From assembly GCF_030867095.1 (NCBI RefSeq), contig NC_081824.1, positions 237,734,719 through 237,798,718 on the forward strand: 64,000 nucleotides of DNA, in the 5' to 3' direction. The position numbers and the translations under genes are program-made. Origin of the DNA: Alligator mississippiensis. Lineage: Eukaryota; Chordata; Crocodylia; Alligatoridae. Below the pieces are notes generated by a model that worked only from the letters and a program-made list of their open reading frames with translations, was not told the origin of the DNA and did no database searches. Below are positions 44,003 to 56,000 of the stretch, in pieces; the stretch's first letter is position 1, and every line of letters starts with the position of its first letter.

Positions 44003-47000
44003 CTAAGAACATAAAGACACATGGGTTTCTTTACTGGCACATATAAATCACCTCCATCCCCTTGATATACATTCAGGGCCCAAATGAGTGAGGTCCTTCT
44101 GCAACATGTTCATCAATTTGGGTAATGTCACAGGGGTGTTCATTCCAACTGCCTACGTTCTTACTCCCCAACAAGTGAGGGGTAGGACAGCTCTTCAGGT
44201 CAGCTCAAGTTAAGTCCTGCAAGAGCCCATGAATATAAAGAACTGTTTTCCACAGGCTTTACTCCCATGGCATATTTCCTACTTCTTTCTCCCCTCCCCC
44301 ACTTACTATCAAGCACCCTGAACACACATGGTAAAGATCATTCTGTTTAAATTAAGTGCTTCTGTTCATAAGACTTCTGAAGGAAGTTTTGACAGCTTGG
44401 GGAGGAGGGGACAGGAAAGCAGGCAACATATGAAGCCTCAGAACTCAGGATTTCACTCATTTTTGTATCAACAGTGATATTTAAATAGGAAACAGCAAAG
44501 CTACAGAGAGAACACCTTAGTGGGAGGAAAGAGATATTACATTAAGTAGTATGGGAGATTCAGAGTTACCAAAGAATCTCAGTCAGGATGAAAATGGAAT
44601 GGATATGAGAAGAAGAGTTCAACAGAAGAGAGGCTTCCTAACATCTGGAGGAGAAGCTGAACCACCAAGATTGTTCCTTAAATCAAGTAGCTATTGTAGG
44701 AGGTGGAGTGTGTGCTGCAAGGCCCAGGAACGAGAGAGACAAAACTGCTACAAGACACATAAAAACAGACACTATTAGAACAGCATTTTTGGTTTTGCCA
44801 GCCACAACTTGCATTCTGATTGACCATTGGGCCTGACAGTGCCACAGCGCAACTTGGCCAGTCCAGCTGGCACCACGCTGAGCCCATTGTGCTGAATGGA
44901 CAAGGAACATTAAAAACAGAAGAGAAATCCCTTGGGCCACCCACCTGCTCTGAAAGAAGTTTTCTGAAGAATCACCAGGTGGTTCCAGCAACAGAGTGCC
45001 ATGCAACCGTAATCAACTTTCCCACTTGTCTCATTATGACTTAAGGCAGGAAGGGGAGCCATTTTAGATTCAGACTTTACTTGGTGGGACTGGAGGAAAT
45101 GGGGAGAGGGGGAGGTAGGGGAAACTGAGGCTTTAAGCATTTCATCAGTTTACTGGGAGCAGCAGAGGGAACTTCCACCAAAGCCAATTTACATGGTGAG
45201 GACACTGTGCCACATTGCAGTAGTGACAGTTAGCAACAGCATGTCCAACAGCAGACTGTCTTGGCTGATTGGAGGCATGTGGTACCCAGTTAGGGTGGCC
45301 ATTGAGGTACCTCAAGAACAGAAGACAGTTGCATTTAGTGCAACTGTCCCCACCACCATTAATGTTGCAATTCACAGCAAAATCAGCCAGGACTCTCCAT
45401 CTACAAGCCAGTGGGCCTTCCCACTACAGCTTAGACTCCACACAAAGACATTTGATCAATAAGCAGAAGTTGCTAGTGGGTTCATGCCCTAGAGAACGGC
45501 CCATGGGAGCAACCACTTACTTTTAGAAGCAATTTTAAAGACAAGACCTCTAGATGTCTTTATTCCATTCCCTTCAAGGTTGTTCTCAGTAGTTTCCATG
45601 TTGTCTATTAGTTTACCATCCAGTAGCTCTTCCCTTAAAAAAAGAGAGGGGTAGGGGAATAAATTCTCTTTTTCCCCCCAGGAAGCCATTCACCAATCCA
45701 GTCCCACACCCTCAGCCTGCTTGCCCACTGGCCTTAATGACACTTGCAACTTAAGAGTCATGGCAGATACTTGCTCATCTGCACTGGCTCCTCCCTATGC
45801 AGGAGCTCTGGTCAGTCAGTCCCACCCTGCAGTAGGGAAGCAGGACTCCCACCACTCTAGGAGGAAGGAAAGGGGAAATGCCATTTGGGGCAGGGAGAGC
45901 ACAAGAGCCATCCTAGGCATAAGAGAGTGTTGATAAGCATGTCACTGACACCCACAGACTTCCTGTTAAAAGAAAAAACTCCAGCCTCAGATAGCAAGCA
46001 TGCACTGGTCTGCCATTCCCTCTCACAACCCAAAATGTCTGTCACCTAGTCCTGATGCTTTCCTGCTCCCCTTCCCTGACCCTCTAGCCCCAAACTTGCT
46101 ACCTATCCACATGAGAACAACAATCCATCCCATCTTGTGATACTCTGGAGAACTTCCAACTAAAGGTCATGCTTCTTCCTAGCTTGCCCCCAGTTTGCCC
46201 TGTGCTGTGTTCAGCACTCAAGGTCTGATCACCAGCAGCAATCCCATAAGTTTCTGGATTCCTAGCCTTTCTGAACAGAATGAGAGAAAGAGAGAGAGCG
46301 AGAGCGTGCGCGAGCGAGCGCGAGCGAGAGCGTGCGCGAGCGAGCGAATGTCAAGCCCAAGAGAGACAAATACTGGATGCCAATTCATAGAAGAGGTCCA
46401 CTTGAGGACCAGAAATCTTCATCAAGCAGAGTGCCTCTATAAATTAGTCCATCTGCAACCTGCGTCAGTGCCTCTCCTCTGCAGGTGTAGCTACAGCCAG
46501 GCAATATCACTGGAAAAGGACAGCTTATATGGCTCATTTAGGTGAGGGTAACATTCAAAATAGGCATAAGACTACTACTTCCTAGGCCTTGTTCTAGACT
46601 AGGCTTTAAACGATTCACACCTCACTGCCTCAGAGTCCAGACAAGGCCTCAGGTGCTTCCAACAGAGCAAGGAAATGGTTGTAGCAGAAGAGCAATTTTG
46701 GGTACAGAGATCTGGGCTAAAGAAATTAGTCCAATTTTGTGGTAGCTATCCTGTCCCTGGAAATAACTGAGCTTTCCCCCAGATATTGTCTATTGCACTT
46801 TTTTGGGTGATTGAGACACTGTTGAATTAAACCTGCTCTCAAAAACCTAACCCTCTTTGACAAAGACAGGTTGTGAAGAGGCAGAGAGATGGAGGAGCTG
46901 AGGGGTATAAATTAGAGAGGTTCGTCAGCAAACAAGGAGAAGCAAACAGGACAGTTTGTAAGCAGTCCACTGGGAGCAAGAGAAGGAAGGGGAAAAGGCA

Positions 47001-50000
47001 CCAGATCCTGCTTTGGGAAGGTAAGCGAGCCAAGACTGTGTGTTTGGCTTGCTGAGGTCTGTTTGGTGGGTTTGTGTGCTCAGAGCAGCTGGTTGCCAGT
47101 TGATTAATGCCTGGAAAAAAGACCCTAACAAAGGGGCCTAGTCAATCCAGGCCCAGGAGAGATATATAAAAAGAAACAGTTCAAGCAACCAGGGGAACAG
47201 TGAACAGGGAGAAGTAAACAGGACAGACTTAAGCATGTCAGACTTAAGCGTGTTGTTTAACTAGAATCCAGAGCAAGGGGGAGTTTGCTTGGAAACTCAC
47301 ATTCTTTTAGTTTAAGCTTCCTCTGAGAGAAGAGAGGTTTGCAGGGACAAGGGAACCCTTTCAGATCAAGAAACAGCAAACAGGCCAGCTACAGAGGAGT
47401 TTGCAAGGGAAGGTCTGCTTGGAAAGAAGCAGATTAGGAGACCCAGAGAGATGGCCGATTCTGAAGCATCCTCGGCCAGGAAGACTTCATCAACTTCATG
47501 TTGGAGGAAGCCTTTAGGACTGTGAAGGAAGGACTGCCAGAGGCGGTTCTAGAAAAGGAAGAGGGCATAGACTCTCAGGAAGCTGGAAGCTTGCAACCTC
47601 CGGCAGCAAAAAGTCATCATTATCCCCCATCTGCAGCGGTTTGCCTGGAGAATAGATATGGAGCGCTAGCAACAGAGGAGGAGGAGCACAATCCTTTGGT
47701 GAAAGAGGCCAGGGCAGAAATCCCCAAGGTGTGGAGGACTGAAGCTACTGTCATGAAGAGGAAGCGATGGGTGGTGATGGTTGACTCTTCTGCGGGGGAC
47801 AGAGGGATTCATCTACCAGCCCGACCTGTTGTCCTGGTATGAAGAAAGAGCATTGGGAACCTGAAAGCCATGGGGAGGCCAGCACTATGGCACAGGTAAG
47901 AAACAAGAAGGTAAGAAACAATGGGCCCCTTGGGACTCGGAGCGGGGGGGCAGCAAAGGCACCAGTCGCAGGGCTCAAGTGCCTATATACTAATGCTAGG
48001 AGCATGGGGAACAAGCAGGATGAACTAGCGCTCCTGCTTGCACTAAACACCTATGACTTAGTGGAGCTAACAGAAACCTAGTGGGATTCATCCCACGACT
48101 GGGCAGTACATATTGAGGGTTATAGATTGTACAGAAAGGACAGGGTGGGGAAGAAAGGGGGAGGGGTTGCGCTCTATGTCAGTGAGCAATATACATCAAC
48201 CCTCATCAAGATGGAATCCAAGGATGAGGAAGTAGAAGGATTGTGGGTTAGGCTACATGGGGGGCAAGGAGAAAGGGATTTGGTGGTAGGGGTCTGCTAC
48301 AGACCCCCACATCAAGGGGAAGAAAGAGATTCGGGGCTCCTGAGGCAACTCTCAGAGACCATAAAAGCTAAAGAGGCGGTAGTCTTGGGGGACCTAAACT
48401 ACCCGGACATCTGCTGGGAGTCACAGACAGCAAAGTCCCACCGCTCACGCAGGTTTCTAACCTGTGTACAGGACCTCCACCTGACACAGGAGGTACATGG
48501 TCCCACTAGGGGGAATGCCATACTGGATCTGGTATTGGCAACGGGGGATGACATGGTAGGGGACCTCCAGATCAGTAGCCATCTGGGGGACAGTGATCAC
48601 CTAATAATAGAATTCACCATAAGACATCAAGTGGGTAAGGTAACTAGTAGGGTGAAAGTGCTAGACTTTAGGAAAGCTGATCTCAATGAACTCAGGCGAT
48701 TAGTCAAGGACGCACTGCAGAGTAGGAGTTTTGAAGTGATGGGAGCCCAAGAAGGGTGGCTGTGCCTTAAGGAAACGATCCTTCGGGCACAAAGCAAGAC
48801 GATCCCCGAGTGAGGCAAAAGAGGGAAAGGGGCCAGGAAGCTTCCCTGGCTGACCACAGAAATCCAGGGCAGCCTAAGGGCCAAAAGGGGAGCACATAAA
48901 AAGTGGAAACAGGGAGAGATCACCAAAGACGAATATACCTCCTCTGCTCGTGCTTGTAGGGAGGCAGTTAGACGGGCCAAAGCTACCATGGAACTGAGGA
49001 TGGCAACCCAAGTAAAAGACAACAAGAAATTTTTTTTTAGATATATAGAGAGTAAAAGGAAGACCCAGGGAGGAATAGGACCCCTGCTAAATGGGCAGAA
49101 ACAATTGGTGATGGACAGGGGGGACAAGGCTGAACTCCTCAACGAGTTCTTTGCCTCAGTGTTCCTAAGCGAGGGGCACAACAAGTCTCTCACTGGGGTT
49201 GTAGAGAGGCAGCAGCAAGGCGCCAGACTTCCATGCGTAGACCCTGAGATGGTGCAGAGTCACTTGGAAGAACTGGATGCCTTTAAGTTGGCAGGCCCAG
49301 ATGAGCTCCATCCGAGGCTGCTGAAGGCACTGGCCGACATCATTGCAGAGCCACTGGCGGGAATATTCGAATGCTCGTGGCTCACGGGCCAAGTCCCAGA
49401 GGACTGGAAAAGGGCCAACATGGTCCCCATTTTCAAAAAGGGGAGGAAGGAGGACCCGGGCAACTATAGGCCAGTCAGTCTCACCTCCATCCTTGGCAAA
49501 GTCTTTGAAAAAATTATCAAGGCTCACATTTGCAAGAGCCCGGCAGGACAAATTATGCTGAGGGGAAACCAGCACGGGTTCGTGGCGGGCAGATCGTGCC
49601 TGACCAATCTAGTCTCTTTTTATGACCAGGTTACGATACGCCTGGACACAGGAGGAGGGGTGGATGTCGTATACTTAGACTTCAGGAAGGCCTTCGATAC
49701 AGTATCCCACCCCATACTAGTGAACAAGTTAAGAGGCTGTGACTTGGATGACTACACAGTCTGGTGGGTGGTGAATTGGCTAGAGGGTCACACCCAGAGA
49801 GTCGTGGTAGATGGGTCGGTTTCGACCTGGAAGGGTGTGGGCAGTGGGGTCCCGCAGGGCTCGGTCCTTGGACCGATACTCTTTAATGTCTTCATCAGTG
49901 ACTTGGACAGAGTACATTTCACTCCCTCGTCCAAGTCTGCAGATGACACAAAGCTATGGGGAGAAGTGGACACGCCGGAGGGCAGGGAACAGCTGCAGGC

Positions 50001-53000
50001 AGACCTGGACAGGTTGGACAAGTGGGCAGAAAACAACAGAATGCCGTTCAACAAGGAGAAATGCAAAGTGCTGCACCTAGGGAGGAAAAATGTCCAGCAC
50101 ACCTACAGCCTAGGAAATGACCTGCTGGGTGGCACAGAGGTGGAAAGGGATCTTGGAGTCCTAGTGGACTCCAAAATGAACATGAGTCGACAGTGTGACG
50201 AAGCCATCAAAAAAGCCAATGGCACTTTATCGTGCATCAGCAGATGCATGACGAATAGGTCCAAGGAGGTGATACTTCCCCTCTATCGGGCGCTGGTCAG
50301 ACCGCAGCTGGAGTACTGCGTGCAATTCTGGGCGCCACACTTCAAGAAGGATGCAGATAACCTGGAGAGGGTCCAGAGAAGGGCCACTCGTATGGTTCAG
50401 GGCCTGCAGACCAAGCCCTACGAGGAGAGACTAGAGAACCTGGACCTTTTCAGCCTCCGCGAGAGAAGGTTGAGAGGCAACCTTGTGGCTGCCTATAAGT
50501 TCATCACGGGGGCACAGAAGGGAATTGGTGAGGATTTATTCACCAAGGCGCCCCCAGGGGTTACAAGAAACAATGGCCACAAGCTAGCAGAGAGCAGATT
50601 TAGATTGGACATTAGGAGGAACTTCTTCACAGTTAGAGTGGCCAAGGTCTGGAATGGGCTCCCAAGGGAGGTGATGCTCTCCCCCACCCTGGGGGTCTTC
50701 AAGAGGAGGTTAGATGAGTATCTAGCTGGGGTCATCTAGACCCAGCACTCTTTCCTGCTTATGCAGGGGGTCGGACTCGATGATCTATTGAGGTCCCTTC
50801 CGACCCTAACATCTATGAATGTCTGCTGCTTGCCTGGAGCCCAGATCTCGGATGTGATGGAGGGATTGCTGATACTCATCTGACCCTCTGACTACAGCCC
50901 CATGCTGCTTATCCACATAGGCACCAATGATACCATCAGCAGTAACTCTGAGCAGATCAAGTGCAACTACAGGGCTCCAGGTGCAAAGGTGAAGGGGACA
51001 GGGGCTCAGGTGGTATTCTTCTCAATCCTTCTGGTCAAGGGGAAGGGCCTCAGCAAGAGCAGATGCATCCTACAGATTAATTCATGGCTGGGCAGGTGGC
51101 ATTGCCAGCAGGGATTTGGCTTCTTCAGCCATGGGATGTTGTTCCAAGAAGGATTGCTGGGATGCACCTGATGGAGAGGGAAGAGCATTTTTGCAGACAG
51201 GCTCACTAACCTAGTAGGGAGAGCTTTAAACTAAGTTTGCCAGGGAATGAAGAACAAACCCTGTGGTAAGTGGGGAAGTGGAAGACCTGGAGCAAGAGTA
51301 AGCAGGAGGGGGCAACAGAGGCAGCCTTATTCTTCCTGAGGAAGTAGGGCAATCAGCTAGTCACCTCAGGTACCAGTACACAAATGTGCGGAGATTGGGA
51401 AACAAGGTAGAACTGGAAGTCCTTGCACAGTCATAGCACTATGATGCAATTGGAATAACAGATACTTGGTGGGATAGCTCACATAACTGGAGCACTGTCA
51501 TGAATGGGTACAAACTGTTCAGGAAGGACAGGCAGGGGGAAGAAGAGGAGGAGGAGTTGCACTTTATGTAAAAGAGCCATATGATTGGTCAGAGCTCCAG
51601 TATGAAACTGGAGATAGGCCTGTCAAAATTCTCTGGGTTAGGATCAGAGGAGAGAACAACAAGGGTGATGCCATGGTGAGGATCTGCTAAAGACCACCAG
51701 ACCAGAAGGATGAGGTAGACAAGACTTTCTTCAAAGCAGGCATTTCCAGATCACAGACTCAGGTTCTCAGGGGAGATTCCAAAAATCTTCCTAACATCTG
51801 CTGGGAGGGCAATACAACAGTGCGCAGGCAATCCAGGAAGGTTTTGGAGAGTGCTGGAGACAGCTTCCTGGTGCAAGTCCTGGAATGGCCAACTAGGGGC
51901 CATGCTCTTCTTGACTTATTGCTCACAAACAGGGAAGAATTGGTGGGAGATGCAGAAGTGGATGGCAAGTTGGGCAGCAGTGACCATAAGGTGACCGAGT
52001 TCAGGATCCTAACAAAAGGAAGATAGGAGAGCAGAGTAAGGACCCAGGACTTCAGAAAGGCAGACTTTGACTTGCTCAAAGAACTGATGGGCAGGATCCC
52101 TTAGGAGGCCAGTCTGAGGAAGAAAGGAGTCCAGGAGAGCTGATTGTATTTTAAAAGAAACCTTACTGAGATGACAGGAATAAACCATCTCAGTGTGCAG
52201 GAAGAATAGCAAATATGGCAGGAGAACAGCTTGGCTTAGCAGGGAACTCTGTGAGCTTAAACACAAAAAGGAAATTTACAAGAAGTTGAAGCTTGGACAA
52301 GTGACTAGGGAAGAGGATAAGAATATTGCTCAGGTATGCAGGGATGAAATCATGAAGGCCAAAGTGCAACTGGAGTTGCAGCTAGCAAGGGATGTGAAGG
52401 ATAACAAGAAGGGTTTCTACAAATGTTAGCAACAAGAGGAAGATCAGGGAGAGTGTCGGTCCCTTACTGAATGGAGGAGGCAACCTAGTGACAGATGATG
52501 CGGAAAAGGCTTAAGTACTTAATGCCTGTTTTACCTCGGTCTTCACAGGCAAGATCAGTTCCCAGACTGCACTAGACAGCACAGTTTGGGAAGAAGGTGA
52601 GCAACCCTCAGTGGTGAAAGAACAGGTTCGGGACTATTTAGAAAAGCTTGATGTGTACAGGTCCATGGGACCGGATGCGATGCACCTGAGGGTACTGAGG
52701 GAATTGGCTGTTGTGGTTGCAGAGCCATTGGTTATTATCTCTGAAAACTCTTACTGATTGGGGGAGGCCCTGGACAATTGGAAAAAACGGCAAATATAGT
52801 GCCCATCTTTAAGAAAGGGAATAAGGAGGATCTAGAGAACTACATACTAGTCAGCCTCACTTCACTCCCTGGAAAGATCGAGCAGGTTCTCAAGGAATCC
52901 ATTTCGAAGCACTTGGAGGAAAAGAATAATCAGGAACAGTTGGCATGGATTTTCCAAGGGCAAGTCATGCCTGACTAACCCCACTGCCTTCTATGATATG

Positions 53001-56000
53001 ACTGGCTCTGTAGATGCAGGGAAAGCAGCAAGTGTGATGCACCTTGACTTTAGCAAGGCTTCTGATGTGGACTCCCACAGCATTCTTGCAAGCAAGCTAA
53101 GGAAGTATGGGTTGGATGAATAGACTGGAAGGTGGACAAAGCTGACTAGATAGTCAGGTTCAATGGGCAGTGATCAATGACTCAAGGTCTAGTTAGCAGC
53201 TGGTATCAAGGGGAGTGTCCCAGGGGTCAGTCCTGAGGCTGGTTGTATTCAGTATCTTCATTAATGATCTGGAAAATGGGATGGATTGTACCCTATGCAA
53301 GTTTGTGGATGACACCAAGCTGGGGGGAGTAGTAGATATGCTGGAGGGTAGGGCTAGGATTCAGAGAGACCTAGACAAATTGGATGATTGGGCCAAAAGA
53401 AATATCATGAGGTTCAACAAGGACGTGCGCAAAGTCTGGCACTTGGGCTGAAATAAATTCCATTCGCTGCTATAGGCTTGGGACCAACTTTCACAGAGCT
53501 GCTGCTTAGCCAGAAGACCTGGGGGTTACACTGGACAAAAAGAGTCAGCGTGCCTTGTTGCCAGGAACAGCAGCATACTGGGCTGCATTAGTAGGAACAC
53601 TGCCAGGAGATCAAGGGAAGTGATTATTCCCTTCTATTCAGCACTGGTAAGGCCACATCTGGAGTACTCTGTCCAGTTCTGGGCCCCCACTATAGAAAAA
53701 TATGTGGGCAAGCGGTAGAGAGTCCAGTGGAAGGCAACAAAAATGGTTTGGGGGCTGCAGGCACATGATTTTCAAGGACAGCCTGAGGCAGCTGGGCTTC
53801 TTTAGTCCAGAGAAGACTGAGGGGGCATTCGATTGCAGCCTTTAAGCTATCAGAAAGGTGATTCCGGAGAGAATGGAGCTAGACTGTTCTCAATGGTGGA
53901 TCAATAGTTTCAAGTTACAGCAAGGGAAGTTTAGGTTGGTTATTAGGAAAGTCACTCTCGCTAAGAGGATGGCGAATCACTGGAATGCGTTACCTAGAGA
54001 GGTAGCAGAATCTCCATCTTTGCAGGTTTTTAAGGCCCAGCTTGACAAAGCCCTGTCTGGAATGATCTAGTAGGGGATGGTCCTGCTTTGAGCAGGGGAC
54101 TGGACTAGATGACCTCCTGAGGTCACTTCCAACCCTAGGTTTCTATGATTCTTATAGAAGTACCTTACAAAAAGAAACAGAGTTGCTCCCCAAAACGAGA
54201 GATGCAATTTGAAAACAAAAACAAAAAAAAACACCCCCTGCCCCGCCACCAGTGGTTGCAGGAGTTCCGGGAATCCTGGCTCAGATGCTTGAACAACTGC
54301 ATTTCTGAGTTAGGCACCATAGAAACAACAGCATCCTTATATTTCCCACCACAAGCCGTACACGTCGAGACATATACTAATAAAAACTAGTTTCAGTCCT
54401 AGATGACTTACTCTTGGACTCCTACGCCCAGCTCATGAATTTTCTTCTCAATGGCTGTTTCTACTTCACTCTTTTCAAGTGAATACTCAACGAAGAAAGC
54501 TTCAAGAATAAATGCTATGAAGATGCTGAGGGAAACAATGAGCAGAAAGACATAAGCAGCATATTGTGTCCCTGTGTTTCCGCCATGCCCATCATCACAA
54601 CAGTGATTAGTGTATGCCATGGGGTACTGAAGGATTTCTTGCCCATAAGCACAATCAGTAGAAGGCTCAGTCAGCTGGTGGCTGGCTTCCTTGCACATGC
54701 CTGGGACCAACAGACGTTGCACTGTGCTAGTACCACAGAGAGAGATAGAGGAACTGGCCAAGTCCCTTTCCAGAGCCCTGCTATAACTCATGGAGCAACA
54801 TTTTTCTTCTTCCAGCTCCCATCCCCAGTGCAGCACATTATTTAGTTTTTTGCCTGACCCCCAAAGTGATATGCTCATTTATAGCCAGAGTCCTGCCTGC
54901 CTCTAGAGCATCCAAGCCATCTGCAAGATGATGACGACAACAACTGCTGCTTCCTGTCTAGTCTTGCCCAAGGAAGAGACTGGTCATTCCCACCCCTAAA
55001 CCCTCTGCTAGCTCAATACCACTCTACCTATCAGTCAATAGGGGGTATTTGTAGGGTAGACCACCACAGCCTACACTTTCAGGGCTCAACTATATCCTCT
55101 TTACAGCACAGCAGGGCTCCAGGGACTGACTGGACTTTAATCATGGCTTTGTCAGTTGTGCAGAAGCCTCCATCTCAAACTCTCCCTTTCCCCCTCCAAG
55201 CAGATGAGCACTCTGCAAAAACATACTTAACAATCATAATAACCACCACAATGTGGAAGGCGATGAAGTACAGCTTTGCAGCCTGATGAGTTACACGTGC
55301 AAATCCACTGGCAAGAAGTATAAATAAAAGTTAAGGACTAAAACCAAGAGGAAACATATCTAGGGAACAAAAGGCACCCTGCTTGAGCAGTCAAGGCAGC
55401 CAGACTCATTATACCTTGTGACAAGTGAGCTCTCTTTAGGACACCAAGATCTTTCTGCATTCTGACTACACTGAAGTCAAGTGTGTACAGCAGGAAGCCT
55501 TTCCACTGACTTCACTGGGCTGTACTTACAAACTCTGTTTTGAGTATTGAAAGGATATCATGCCACTGATTAACAACCGTTAGCTCCATCAGAACAATGA
55601 ATGAAGATGCAATATCATTGAAGTTGTTCTTGCAGTATTTCGCTCTAGCAAACGTAGAATCTTTTAAGGCCAAGTTTCCACATTCTAAGGCATGAGGGTC
55701 AGTGGATCCTGCTGCAAAGAATTGGATTTTCCCTTGGAACACTTCCATACCAATGATAGCAAACATGTAGTATACCACCTGTGAGAGGAGGAAGAGTTAC
55801 TGGCTTTCTCTGCAGAGAAAGATGTGGAAATTTTGCCATGCACAGTAATAAAGGGTCTACAATTCTATCATGACCACTGCAAGCTAAACATTCCTTCCAT
55901 GCGTGTCCCAGCTTTGTGTTTAAATACTGAAACACTCGACCCAGCCATAGTTTTTCCTCCAACAGCATTAGTGTTTGGACTAAGGCTAGCACCAATAGAG

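Noticed and set aside
46195-46545. An Arg/Glu-rich frame that could pass for a nuclear protein.
   Set aside because: It arises from the (GA)n/(GCGA)n simple repeat.
47498-47842. The young CR1 appeared to have an ORF1 with most of the esterase deleted.
   Set aside because: Comparison with the copy at 13311-16365 shows the young element begins at about 47841; the ORF1 part to its left belongs to the older CR1 into which it inserted.
54408-54411. TAA after GVGVQE as the end of the TPCN3 protein.
   Set aside because: The same bases form a GTAAGT donor, and two further exons with matching phases and a conserved-looking C-terminus follow at 45521 and 43857.
55512-55558. An open extension of the TPCN3 pore exon to a GTAAGT donor near 55526.
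   Set aside because: It adds residues that break the filter-to-S6 spacing and is out of phase with the next exon; the AT-AC sites solve both.
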